A DNA stretch of 64,000 bases from Sporodiniella umbellata (GCA_025677835.1 JAIXMR010000024.1:186001-250000); one strand, 5' to 3'. Positions 47,815 to 61,216 are shown, counted from the stretch's first letter. Translations and numbers: made by a program. The notes: generated by a model from the letters alone, not told the origin.

Positions 47815-50800
47815 TTCTAAAGAGATTTCCTGATGAGTAAAAGGGAGGAAGAAGAGGGTAGTATGTATAAATAGACAAAAGGAGTTATTTTAATAGAAAA
47901 ATCTCGGCTTTTTTTGTTTGCTGGAAGAAAACTGTAGGGTATTGAGGGTAAAGAGAGTAGGTATGTTTATAAAAAGTAAGGAGCGTATAGGGACAAATAA
48001 ATCATTGACTTGATTAAGTCAAAAAAAAAAAAAAAAAGAAAAAAGAAAGAGAAAGAAAGAAAAAAGAAAGAGTATAATATGAAAAAGAAAAGAGTCTCTC
48101 ATCGAGATTATTCAATTTAAATATCATTGAACTTATTTTTGGAAACGCTATTTTATAATATACAGCCACACCCAATAGAATTCCGGACATTTGCCTTTTT
48201 TTTTATACAAAACGCAAAAAAGGTACGCCTTGTCTATCTATGACTACAAATATCTTTAACTGGGCGACAAAAGTTTAAAAACAGGGGAAAAAGAAGGCTT
48301 GATTACGCTTACTTTAACAATTTATATACAATGAAGAGCTTATAATGTAGTTAGTTCTCCTTTATCATTGACCCCCATTTGATATCGCTTTTGTATGCTT
48401 TGTACTAAACAGTTTGCGAAGTTGGTACCAAGACCCTGTAAAGCAGACCCCGAACAGGTTTATATCAAAATCTTGAGCTGTCTGGTAGGTAAAGCCCTAT
48501 CTTCTTTTTTTTTTTGGTCATGTCTTCATCTAACTAAAACAAAGCATAAACTGCTTGGTTCACCGAAAAGACCATTCGAGAGAAAAAGCAAGGTTTATGG
48601 AGCATTTACTACATCTTATTTTTTTTTTTTAAAGAAAAGAAAAAGGACAAGTATCCGGAATTTTATGGACCGTGGCTGTATTATGACCGAGAAAGTATTA
48701 CGGGATGAAGCTTTTTATTTAACCAATATGTATATATGTCGTACAAGTTTTATCTCCTTCAGATTTTTTGAAATTTTTGCCAACTATCGAAAGTACATAT
48801 TATCCCAAGAAAAAAAAAGAAAAAACAGGGGTAAAATTACTTTTACAGTAAATAATATCAGCCGCTTCAAGCGATAACGAAAGTATTTTCACATTGTTTT
48901 GTTTTCTTAATGGTTCCAATTGGAAATCAGCAATGATTTAAAGTCTGTATATGTAGTGTGTAATTTGGTTCAGATAAGCTAAGACTTGCGGACAAAGGGT
49001 AGTAGTAAAGGAGAGCGACTGAAACAGGTACTTTAAAAATGACACAAAGATACTTGATAGCTCAGTCAACAGAAGTATACCATTATCTTGAATTGTCTCT
49101 TATATAGATATGGCAAAGTGTTTTCTCTCGGCTTTTATGTCATTGTGAATCCTCTAAAAGCCTCTTTTTCAAAGGACTAAAACGCAGCATCAACATATTC
49201 CTTTGTTTTGAGAGTTGGGTAAAAAATTTTCACAGATTTTTTTAATTGAGTCTGGTTTAGCACACAGAGTAAACGCCAATTTAAAACCCCAAATGGAAAG
49301 CTAAATCGTGCGAAGGAAGAAATTGACAATGCTATAATAAACCGTCGACTTTTTTACTTGCCCCAGATAGAAGCATAAAAAAATAACCAATATATGACTC
49401 CGGACATCTCCTTAAAAAGAAAGTGTTCTTTCTCGTGATTGCGAACGTAAACCTTTGAAATGTTAGTAGATGATATGAGAACGAGTATTAGGAAACCACT
49501 AGAAGAACCGCGCTATATGTTTTGGGTACTGTATAAATAAAAGCGGTTTTTTGTCTAATTCTTTGTGATTATGAAAGATTTTAAGCTACGATGGAGCATT
49601 GCTTTGCGTCTATTGTATCTATCCCACGAGAAAAATTATCGAATACGAGTAGATATTCTGAAAAAAAAAAAGGCGTGTGTCGTATAGCGCATTGGTCCTG
49701 GTTTTAACTATTTTCTTTGGTAGCGTTTTTTGGGCCGACAATTGATGTGACAAGACTAGTATACCAAGTGAAAACAACTTTTGTAATCAGACACCTAAAA
49801 GCGGTATATGAACAAATGAAACAAAAGCGCTGTAAAGCTGCTATAAAAACTACGTTTGAAGCAAATTTGAGCCACGTATATATGAAACATTGGAATTGAA
49901 CATAAGACTAATATGTCAATATTCTGATTATGAATTCTAGAAGGTCTCCAAAGCCAGCTTGCAGACAAACAAATGTGCTCACTAATATACATTTGTCAAG
50001 CATTTGAGGAAGCTAACGCTTTATATAAGAGACACTGGATATACTGTTGAGAAATGCATATGTAGGATTGGAAGTGTACACCCGAAAGCTTATTAATTTT
50101 GCTGACCCTAACTCAATACAGCTACTGTTAAAACTAGGAACTAAAATCCTTAAACGGTTCCTTTTCTGAATATGCGGCTTTTTATATGTCTTAGTCTCGG
50201 TTTTGAGTGAAATTTAGCACATGCAAATTTCCAAGCTTATCGCGTATTCTAAGGTGCTTTGCATGTAAATACATAATTTTTGGTCTGATAAAATAATCAA
50301 AAGGGTGTACTAAAGTTTTTGGATCGTTAATTTATAGTATGTTTGCAATTAAAGCATTCTTTTCTGTTAATAGTTGGTGAGTATAGTAGCTTCGCTTACT
50401 CATCTTTTAGCATATTTGAACCTTAGAAACAGCCATTAAACTAGCTGCAAAGTTTTTGAGTTGATATTTGATTTCTATGCAGCTAGCAGGTTCTAATATA
50501 ATGAGCTGATGGGTGTTGATGTTGCCATTAAATATTGTGACAGTTGAAAGTAAAACTCATTCGTATACATACTTCCTCACAACAAAATTTATGGGCTTAG
50601 CCTTATTAAACGCGAACTCACAAAACCAATAACAGTATATAGATAAAAAAAGACTGTTCTCGTTTTTTATAAAAAAAAAACTAATAGCTTGAGGGTATAA
50701 CGCTGATTGAGTGTAGCCTTTTTTATATTTTGACCAAAAATGCCTATTCTTTTTTCTTGCTTATGTAACAGACCAAGAAAAAACAATGATATGGTTTTTT

Positions 50801-53326
50801 CTTGTCACTTTTTTTCTGTATTAAAATGTATCTTTTTAAAATAATTTTTAGAAGGGCTAAAACTTTTTACAAGTATATCATCACTTGAAGTGCCTGTACT
50901 TGGGTCTTTCGGAGAAACAACATACTAAAGCGATTGTTGCTTAATTAACACGCACTTGCAAAATATGTAACTCAAAAATGACACGTCTTACTAAATCCGT
51001 TTTTTGTGGCATTTTGTAAGACATGCATCTAAGAATTGCATACACGAATCCCTGTACGATAAAAAAGAATAGGGACTGCTGAATTCACATGCGTTACGTT
51101 TCTTAAACTAATATACTGATTGGCATTAAAACAGAAACAAAAAAAGAATAATACATTGAACTTTTTTAGAAGTAATCAGGACTAGTAAATGGTGTAATCA
51201 AACTGCGCAGCTATCTTTATCGAAGAAGAAAGAAAAAAGTTTGTACTTTCATACGATCAAGGTCAAAAAAAATAAACGGAAGGGTCGTAGAATTTTTGAG
51301 AGAAAAAATCTAACAAAAAATCAGTTATCATAGAGAAACTGGTAGTCATGGCAACCATTTCGTCTGTATCTTGGATTATCTTACCACTTTTTATGGTAAA
51401 TAAAGAAAAGTTAAAACTCTGTGAACTTTCAAACTTCGAGTAAATTATTTGGTGATGGCAGTATATGCGCAGCCAGAACGGTATACACTTCCTACTAGCG
51501 ATAACTGCTATCGGCGGTATGATTTTGAATTTGAAAACTAAGGAGGAATTGTAAAAGACTGTCCAAATACTATGTTTAATTGATTCCATATTTTTGAAAA
51601 ACAAGTATTCATGTATTTTTTTTCTATCTTCCAATGTCTTTTGGCTCCTTTTCAGAATTTCAGTGTTTCAGAAACCAATATTGTGGGTCTGTGTATGATT
51701 TTTAATGTAAAGCGCGACGTCGATTTTAAAAATGCCGTATAACTTCATGTATTGCTTAAAAAACAAGAACTATGTTATTGGTGGATCTATATTTCAAGGC
51801 TTACTAACGGCATGATGGTATTTTCCCATTCTGCTGAATCTGGATTTCGAAAAAAAAACATACGTTTTTATTTTTGTATATTGTATTACTTACTAGGCAT
51901 TTCAAGGTTTTGAGACATACCTGATTGAGACACCTTGATGTTTGAAAGCTAGTCAAGAGGCTATAAAATGCCTCCTTTGAGGTTTAACTTACAGGACCTT
52001 GATACCAACTTGGCAGATTGCTTAGCGCACAATATACAGAAACGATACTCAGCGATAGTTAATGACAGAGGTACGGCTGAACGCCACCACTGGCAAGAGA
52101 AGGCTTAAAAAAAAAGAGCAATCAAATATACGTACGTCTGTTTAATCAAGCCTACCAAAATGTTAAAGAAAGATCACTGGTAAACAAAGTCTCATTGGTG
52201 TTGTAAAGTAAATAATAGGTTGTTAGTGCGGGGAAGAAAAAGAAATAAATATTCGTTATTTAAGATAAATGTCAGGATTGGTATGCAGAGCGAGAAAAAG
52301 AGCCTCTATCATCATAATCTTGACTTGACTTCTGCTTGTTAGTTACATATATTCCTTACAATTTACTGTAAAAAAACTATGTACTGCTATACATTTTTTT
52401 TGAATCAACGATGAACCAGGGCAGCTTGAAAGATTTTTTTTTTGAAAAAAGCTAGAGTAGTGGATACTCGCAGTCCTTCATAATACTGGTAAATAGCAAT
52501 AGGGAATTGATATTCACTAGCTTAACCTATGTATATAATTTCCATAAAATGCTTAGCTCAAAGATAAGCGAAAAAAAAAAAACCATAAGGTTGACGAAGG
52601 GGCTTTGAATGAAGAGGGTTTTACTCTGAAAAACAAACAAAAAACTACAGTTGGGATTTTACCACTAATTTTTGGCTCTCAATCCATGTCTTATTCATTT
52701 GAACCTTTAATTGAGCGTAGAAAGTTTACAACGATCATCATAATTTCTACAAATAAAACAAATATATAAATATACATTTTTCTATTGGGTCCATTTTCTG
52801 GATTTAAATAGAGCTACTCTACTCAGTGATATAATAGTGATTGCTTGGTGGTATGCCTTCCCCAGATGTACAACCCATAGACCATTGTTTCGCAAAAAAA
52901 AAAAAAAAAAAAAAAAAAAGAGTTAGCTTGGAAATTAGAAACTCCAAGGAAACGTCCCATTTGAGAAACCCTCTATTCTGACACAATCAATTTTCTGTTT
53001 TTCTGTAAGTCGAGTGCATAGGTACATGACTTTATGCGCTCTATACTTCTGCCTTTACCCACACTACTTCATGTGAAAACGAAGAAAAGGGATAGTTTTG
53101 GCCTAGACGAAAAAGCGATTGGCTAAAAATAAAAAACCATGGGGACGATTGGTGACAGCGGATGTTTAAAAACGGTTCAATGGTTTCTGCTGACAATCTT
53201 GCTTGACTAAGCAAAAATAGGATTTCCGTTATAAGTAAATGAAATCTCTTTCGCGATTTTTTTTTTTTTTTTTTACTTTTTTGTTTTGTATCTTCTCTTT
53301 GATAATAGAAGAGATCTTATATTAAT
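47815..53326. other. 5.5-kb gene-poor region between bHLH factor and acyl-CoA oxidase
   Basis: The largest stretch without a gene I can support. It is AT-rich and holds an A/GA-rich tract at about 48020-48072, a T10-G-A6 near-palindrome at 52434-52450, an A26 run at 52894-52919 and a T20 run near 53256. Two long-ish frames occur, 160 aa at 48395-48877 (+) and 123 aa at 51634-51263 (-), both with low-complexity or basic composition and no recognised motif. It includes the divergent promoters of its two flanking genes. A long non-coding transcript or fast-evolving spliced gene cannot be excluded. Confidence 0.5.
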
Positions 53327-55582
53327 ATGAGCTTCGATAACAATGTGCCTACTAAATTTCCTCAACTTGCACCCAAAGAGCCCTCTGGTGAATTGTTCTT
53401 GGCCAACGAAAGAGCTAAAAGCACTTTTGACGTGAACGAGCTCTCTAAATTTATGTATACAGAAAAATGGCTTCAAAAGATGAACAGGGTACTTCAAGTC
53501 TTGGAGTCAGAGCCTGCATTTGATAAGAAGGGCCGCTACTACCAAAGCCGTGAAGATAAAGTAAACACATCTTTGTGGAAAGATAAGCGTATAATCGAAG
53601 TCGCACAGTAAGACCACGTACAGATGATAGTATGAGTTCAGAATTTTTACGTAGTATTTTTTAATAGGGAGAATAATTGGGATGAAATGGATACACAGAT
53701 CGCTAACTTCTTGTTCGATCAGTCATCGCCCTTCACTCTTCACTACCAAATGTTTATTCCCACTTTAAAAAACCAAACTACTGATGAGCAAAAGAAGTTG
53801 TTCCTTGAGCCTGCTCTCCGACATGAGATCATAGGTTGTTATGCACAAACTGAGGTAAACCAAAAACTACTCCCAATAAGAACATGTGGTTTAACACATC
53901 TATAGTTAGGTCACGGGTCAAATGTACAGGGACTAGAAACCACAGCAACCTACATTCCCGAAACACAAGAGTTTGAACTTCACTCACCTACCTTGACTTC
54001 ATCGAAATGGTGGATTGGTGGCCTTGGCAAAGCTGCAACCCATGCTATCGTCATGGCTCGTTTAATTACAAACGGCAAAGACCTGGGTCCCCATCCTTTT
54101 TGCGTGCCGATTCGTAGTTTAGAAGATCATCGCCCTTTCAAGGGAATTACTGTGGGTGATATTGGTCCAAAGTTTGGATTCAACTCTGTCGATAACGGCT
54201 TCATTATGTTTGAACATTACCGCATCCCCCATGTTTCTTTCTTGGCTAAATACTCCCAAGTCAACAAGCATACTGGTGAATATGCCAAACCTCCTAATGC
54301 TAAGCTATCTTATGGAACTATGGTTTACGTTCGTGCCAACATTGTGATGGGCGTTCGTTTTGCTTTGGCTAAAGCCACTACTATTGCTATTCGTTACTCC
54401 GCAGTTCGTCAACAATTTGTAGATGCTGCCAATCCTCGCAAATGGGATAACAAAATTGTTGAGACACCTGTACTGGATTATACCATGCAACAATATCGTT
54501 TGCTGCCTACTGTGGCTGCTGCTTACGCCTGTTTTTTTACTGGTCGTGAAATGTTCCGTCTCTATAACTTAAACCAAGAGGCTATGCAAAAGGGCAACTT
54601 TGATCTTTTGGCTGATTTGCATGCTAGTTCCTCCGGTCTTAAAAGTTTGACTACCACTATGGCTATTGAAGCTATTGAAGACTGTCGACGTGCCTGTGGT
54701 GGTCATGGATACAGTTTGTTCTCTGGCTTGGGTCAATTCTATCAGGACTACCTCCCTAATGTTACCGTAAGTAAAAAAAAAAGCCGCTTTGTTATCAAAA
54801 GCTCATATGTCTAACGTTATTTTTAATAGTGGGAAGGAGATAACTACATCTTGACCCAACAAACAGCTCGCTATTTACTCAAAACTTACCGTAATGTACT
54901 TGCTGGAAAAGCTGAACCTTCTGAATACAACCAGACTGTTACCTATTTGACCCAATATATGCAAAACCCCAAGTCTCAGTGCCCAGCCACAAAACCTGCC
55001 GACTTTTTGAACCCTGAGCTTATTTTATCAGCATTCGGCTTTCGCGCTGCATTTGGCATTGCTCAAGTTGCTAAGGCCTTAGATAGCCAGCGCAGCTGGA
55101 ACTCCATGCTAGTAGAGATCAGCCGTATCTCCAAGGCCCACTGTCAGTTTATTTTGGTTCGTAACTTTATCGTTGGGTTACAAAATGATAGCCACTTGAA
55201 AGACCCCTCGCTTGTTCGTGTGCTTCGACAATTGTCTGCCTTGTTTGCTTTAAGCATTATGGAAAAAGAGCTCTCTGAATTTATGATCGCCGGCTACTTT
55301 ACTTCTGAACAAACACAAATGTTGAAGGAGCAAGTTATTCAGCTCCTTGAACAAGTCCGACCTGAAGCTGTTTCTCTCGTAGATGCTTTTGCATTGCCTG
55401 ATTATTACTTGCACTCTGCTTTGGGCCGCTACGATGGTAAGGTGTATGAATCTATGACCGAGATGGCTGAAGGAGAGCCTCTTAATCACACTTTGGTTGT
55501 TGACGGCTATGAAGAGTACATCAAGCCTTTGATCAAGAAATCGACACCTAAACAACCTGCCGCTCAAATGGCTAAATTATAA
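53327..55582 (+). CDS. Peroxisomal acyl-CoA oxidase
   Basis: First enzyme of peroxisomal beta-oxidation: an FAD enzyme that oxidises acyl-CoA to trans-2-enoyl-CoA and makes hydrogen peroxide. Exons 53327-53607, 53668-53854, 53906-54766 and 54830-55582 close to 693 aa. Family landmarks: HEIIGCYAQTELGHGSNVQG, ATYIPETQEFELHSP, SSKWWIGGLGKAATHAIVMA, GDIGPKFGFNSVDNGF, RIPHV, ACGGHGYSLFSGLGQFYQDY and WEGDNYILTQQTARYLL, plus the catalytic Glu expected in the WEGDN block. The protein ends AKL, a peroxisomal PTS1 signal. C-rich codon use suggests high expression. Convergent with the sterol glucosyltransferase, stops 85 nt apart. Confidence 0.97.
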
Positions 55583-55667
55583 ACATATCCTTTCTCTCTA
55601 TTAGAAATTCTTTTAAAGAAGAGAGAAAATCAATATGTGTTTCTGTATATTTATTGTTTTTTTATTT

Positions 55668-57468
55668 TTAAACAGATTCTTTCTCTTCATTAATCATTAA
55701 AGATTGATCTTTGCATCTTAGTTGTTTTGCATATTTTAACTCTCTATATATACATTGTACAGCAGTACGAGTACCGTTTTCCTAGTAAACGATATTTAAG
55801 TGATTTTCCCTATTTTTTTTTTTTTTTTTTTTTACTTTTCTTATGGTTTCGCCCACAAGTTTCGCTTTATTGATAATTGATTTGCTGTGAGTGATCGTTT
55901 CGAGCGATTCGGTCAAGGCCTCGACTGTTAATTTGGTAATACACACACCAATTTTGAGCTCTTCCACACGCTGTCCCCAGAATCGTTGATCCCCAAAAAA
56001 AGGCTTAATAACAGTAGGTAAACCTGCGCGCAATCCAGCAGCTGTAGTGCCAGCACCTCCATGGTGCACAACGCCCTGAACCCTATCGAAAAGCCAAGAA
56101 TGGGGTACAGAAGCACAGTGATAGATCGTGCCTACATGTTGGTCTAAAAGAGAACCATAGTCTTCCTCTTGGTGTCGACCAGACCATCCTTTACATATAA
56201 TCGCTCGGACATTGGATTTCAATACAGCATCAATTATAGTTCGTGTCGTCTCGGCTGGGTCAGGTACAATAATTGATCCGAACCCGATATAAACAATGGG
56301 TCTGGTATCCTTGGCCTCAAGAAAACCCAAAAGTTCTATTGGCGGTGTCCATGTTGACAAATCGTCTAGAAACCAATAGCCTGTTACATGAATATAATCT
56401 GGCCAATCTTTGGGTGGAGCAATCACAGAGGAGCTAAAAGAGTAAATATAGGGTATTTTATCCATTTCTAATCGGTCCAGCGTAGTAGAGGAAAGCTGAA
56501 GACTTTTTCGCCGAAATCTATTGATATAACGAGCAGTGCCTGCCCAAAGAGCTAGGTCTATCATGACATAAGTCATGTCATTATATATACGATTTCCGGC
56601 TGATACAGACGATTGTGAAGCAAATGGGTGAGGAAACTTGCTAGTTCGACTGAATGGAAAAGGCATACTACGAAAGAAAGGGATTTCTAATAGCCAAGTA
56701 CAGTAGTCTTTAGTATAATTTGTATCCAAAAAATCGGCAAATTAATCGTTACCTAATTTTTCTGCAACATGCACACCAATCATAGCACTAGGACTTTCTA
56801 TCAAAACATTTGTTCCTTGACATGCTTCAAAAGCAGAGATCATCAAATCTTCTAGCCAACTGTAGAACTATACTCGCACAAATCAGGTTATGTTTACATT
56901 TAGATACTACTTACGAATTTGACTCCTTCCCTGATGAACGACATTGATAAAAAACTATTCTCGATGCATAATTTCTTTAAGGTGTTAAAGATCAATCTTT
57001 TTTTTTTAAAAAAAAAAGTAAAAAAGAAAAAAGAAATGTATATGTGTATATACCATTAACTCTCCAGGATCTCCGCCTATACACCTAAACTCTATATCGT
57101 GGCTTTCCACCCATTCTTGGTATTCGGCATGGGTTGCAATCCGACAGGTATGGCCATCTTTTTTCAGTTCTTTACATAAAGCAATATAAGGCTGAACATC
57201 TCCACGCGATCCAATGGTAAGACAAGTGATATGAAGAGGCTGCTCTGGAGCCTTTTTTAAATGCTCTGTTACTTTCGGAGAGCATGTTAGTAACGGTGGG
57301 CCATCTAAAATCAGCTATAAGTACATTATGCATAAAAATAACACAAAGGCCAAATTACTGTATTTTTTAGGTAACTCAACAGGGAGGGGCCCGTTCAAAT
57401 CTATCTCTTTTCTTTGTAAAGATCCCTTGGAAAGCACTGAGCTAAATTTATCTATTAAAAAAAAAAGG

Positions 57469-57516
<48 letters not shown>

Positions 57517-59620
57517 GTACGGTACCTTGTATCAGCTATATCTCTTGTTTTAAGTTGACATATATAAAAACATTGATCTCTTAACTGTGCTGAAGGAAAG
57601 TCGAATTGCAGCTAGAGGGGGTGGGAATTTGTAGGAAAAATAAATATGAGTTTCTGTAGAAGTGTATCTATCTGTTTGGAAAAACAGCGACAGTGGTAAA
57701 AATAAGAAGCATACCAATTCTTTTATATCTTTAACCGACATAGAAATAGCACACGATACAAGGTAAGTCTTAGTCTGTATGGCTTCTATATCTGTTACAT
57801 CGGCCCACGGTATCAGCAGTCTTTGCTTTCCTACAGCTGTTTTCGAGTAGAAACAAAGATGTTTTTCGGTCATGTAAATCCTGCCGTGGTGAGGAATAGT
57901 TTTCCATACAGAGCATTTGAACACTATGGTTTCCAGTCTTAAGTACCTCTGAAAAACTCTCATCCTTTCTTCATTTCACACTTTACTTTCTCCTCATTAC
58001 CTGCTTCCGCATTTTCTAATCCAAGCAACATTGGAAATAGATTATTCAATGCTCTGTTTGAAGATTCCTGTTCTTTTTCCCATATATCCAATGGCTTGTT
58101 CATGATATTTGGAGTGATTGATTTTGCCATTGACTGGCTGATCCAAATTTCATCAATATGCTCTCGCTCGCTTAAAAATCCCCAAGATTTGCTTCCAAGA
58201 GAAAATAGGCTAGAGCCTATACTAGAGCTTCTTCTACGTGTCTTACTTTGGATGGATATAGTACTTGTGTTGGCATCTTGAGGGCTACTCAGTTTGTTGT
58301 ATAAATATGTTGGCGTAATAAAATGTTTGAGCGTGTTTAGCGAACCGCTTCTCGATGTTCTAGTTTTAGTGTTTGATCTATCGTCTTTCTCGCTAAATTC
58401 TTCATCCTCCTCATCTTCATCTTCATCCTCTTCATCCTCCTCTTTGTTTTGTGTGGTCATAAGTCGATGCATGAAGATTGTTGGGAAAGTCGTCAAAGAT
58501 ACGTTATTGAAAAAGCTGTCATGACTTTGAGAAGGGCTGACTGTAGCAGATTTCTCCTGTATGCCAGAAGCGCGTTTCCAAGTGTCGGCAATGCAGTGAT
58601 AAGCCTCATTGATATCCAAAAAAAAAGCAAAGTAATACTTGGAACAGGTTAATACTCTCTGTGTGTGTGTGCGCTTTAAAAACAAAGAAAAGAAATAGGT
58701 TTGCATGTGTGTATACAGAGACCTTTTTCTTTGTTTATGTTTGTATAAACCTACATCTTTAGTGCCCTCATCTTCCAGTGCTTTAACTTTGACATTCTCA
58801 GCAAACTGGAATATCATGGGCTTCTCTATGGATACAATCTTTTCATGCTTCAGAACAATTCGCATTTGATTTCCAGCATGCTGAGCTAAAAACACACTTT
58901 TTTGTAACTCGTCCAGCCATTCTTTCTGAGAGATTTCCGAATCTGCTATTAATATAAACCGGTCGCTATCTGTCTGTAACCGGATGCCAAACTTGTTTCT
59001 TTTGCTTTTGTGAGGTTCGATAAGAATAACATGTACAAGATCGATGCTTTTGAGCGGAAGGTATCTCGATTCTATGGATTCGTACCAAGAAAGCACATGG
59101 CCTGATAGTTCAAAATAGTAGCGAAAGCTACGTGGTGAAGACATTCGCTTCTTTTTGGTGAGATACCCCGACTTTCGTGGTCCTTTCTAAGCAACGGTCA
59201 GTCAGTTGGCTTATATTACGACTTATACTTTTGTCTCGGGTAAAAGAGCGTGGAAGCAAACGCTTCGTGTGGTGATATATAGCCAGCCTGGTAGAGTAAC
59301 AATACCAATAATGTAGCATGAATATCCTATAGAGGTGTGTCTATTTCTCACTCTTTTTCTCTTCAAATGAAATTATTGTTACGGTTCAACAGCTTTTCGT
59401 CCAAAGTAAGCTCAAACATCGCTTTTACTTTTTCTTCAAAATACAATTCTGTTCCCTTTTTTTCTACTGTTCCTTTTTCTTAAATAGGGTTATTTCAAAA
59501 ACTCTGGTTTCATACAAGAATACCCTCTTGATTAGACAAAAACCTCTATTTTGATCTGTTAGAGACACAGATAGTAAATTTTTTTTGCTTTACAGTGTTT
59601 TTAATCTCTACGCCCGACAT
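55668..59620 (-). CDS. ATG26: Sterol 3-beta-glucosyltransferase (ATG26 / UGT51 type)
   Basis: Transfers glucose from UDP-glucose to membrane sterols; in some yeasts needed for pexophagy. Several open frames on this strand are exons of one gene with the ATG26 order. GRAM1: [12 protein letters not shown], then [20 protein letters not shown] and [14 protein letters not shown] domain: [50 protein letters not shown]. Then an acidic linker, GRAM2 ([40 protein letters not shown]) and the GT domain ([78 protein letters not shown]). The true C-terminus lies in a last exon (55781-55668) reading [15 protein letters not shown]. The start is not settled; the ATG at 59620 (MSGVEIKNT) is a candidate. Confidence 0.9.
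57457..57514. repeat. A10-GG-A46 homopolymer inside an ATG26 intron
   Basis: On the gene's strand this is T46-CC-T10, near the 3' end of the intron between GRAM2 and the glycosyltransferase domain. It acts as an extreme polypyrimidine tract upstream of the AATTTAG acceptor. The exact length may be affected by sequencing or assembly. Confidence 0.85.
58397..58444. repeat. GAA/GAT-type trinucleotide repeat coding acidic linker
   Basis: On the minus strand this encodes the Glu/Asp run ([20 protein letters not shown]) between the PH and second GRAM domains of the ATG26-like protein. It is likely length-polymorphic. Confidence 0.8.
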
Positions 59621-61090
59621 AGTGTTGTTTTGAAAAGAAAAGCTTGTCTTTTTTTTTTTTTTTTTTTTTTTGGTAAAAGGCAAACTGCAGGATGGATGTT
59701 CTGAGATTGAAAACAAATCCAGACTGACGTGTTTGTTTTCTCATTATAAATTTGTAATCCTTTATTTGATGACAAGAACTGATAGAAGTGACGTATCCGT
59801 CTATCACTTTAAAGCTTAAAGCTGCAATTATCGCCAGATAAAAGTGACTAGACTACTTTTACAAGGGCTAGTTGAAGAAAATGCAGTTTAAAAAGAAAAA
59901 GGTATCGAAAAGCATCCAAAAACCACTACATCAATAATGTAGATCACCCTCCATACCTTGTGCACACAAAGTATCTGTCAATGATGACTTACTATACCAA
60001 CGCATAGAGTTTTTAGCGCGCTCTCCCAAGCAGTCACAGAATGTCAGTTTCTGCTTGACACTTTTTTTTCAAAGGTATTTTGCGTAGACGAGTAGTGTGA
60101 TAAAAACAGGAGCTGCCCTTAAAAATACGAGAATAACTGTAGTGTTTAGCTAAAGCACTTACCAATTGTTGTACCTTTTTTTTATACATTACTGTTTTTT
60201 TTTTATATCAGCACAGATCATACAATACGAACAAATCAAGACACAAAAAGACTAACAATTTGAATAAACCGACATTCTTTACTTTATAGAGTGCTTAACG
60301 TATCGTTTTCGTCTACATATACTCAGTATGCAACAATACTATCGTAAATCACAGCCTGTGTTTAGCTAACTTGTATTTATGAGTAATTAACTATCCAAAG
60401 TCCAACCTGCAGCATAGTTTTTTATTTCAATCAAGAAAAATAAGACATCAACTCGTATTGCGCACTGACTTGAATTTGTAGAGTAAATATCTTGATTTAT
60501 CAAAAAGTTCAAGACGGCAATGTGATTTGAGAAATAAAAAAAAAAAAAAGGGAGGGGGGGGGGTACACACCTATTTCTTTTGGTTTAAGAATAGATGGCT
60601 ATGCAATCAATGGTATGTTCTTCAGTGTGATTTCCTTAGCACTCAGTGTTACTTTACGGGCTAACTTCGCGCCGTACTGTTTTGATGACCAGCCTTTCTG
60701 ATGTCAGATAAACTGTGTAGCCACTGTACTTCATCTCCGACGGGCTACCAAGGCTTTACAAAGGCCCCTGCGGGTCAACTCTAAGCAAACTTATGTATTA
60801 GTATGAGTGGCAAAATAGGCTTTGCTTTTAAGGCGTAACAACAAAAACAATGTATTACAAAACTAGGTACTCAAGAAAGGGGCAAAGTTTTTTTTTTTTT
60901 TTTTTTTTTTTTTCAACTATTAAACCGATGAAAGCCATCGAACTGCTAATAAATATCCTATAAGGAAAGCTATTCCCCTTTTGCATCACAGTGACGCTAT
61001 TACAATCTTCGATCTATCATCGTAACTGACAAAACAAATGGCTCTATCGATCTCCAGTTTACGTAACGCAAAAACACCCACTCACTGGGC

Positions 61091-61125
<35 letters not shown>

Positions 61126-61181
61126 AAACTAGCAGGAGTGATATCGATGCAGTAAAGCATTCCCGCTTTTTTTCTTGAACA

Positions 61182-61216
<35 letters not shown>

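Noticed and set aside
48395..48877. 160-aa plus-strand frame
   Set aside because: Basic and Phe-rich composition driven by poly-A/T runs; no domain, no good start context, no splice partner.
51263..51634. 123-aa minus-strand frame
   Set aside because: No recognised motif; length is within chance for AT-rich intergenic DNA with few stops.
55782..55860. C-terminal [16 protein letters not shown] extension of the glucosyltransferase frame
   Set aside because: It is translated intron: the A-rich stretch follows a GTAAAA donor, and the next exon restores the conserved family C-terminus.
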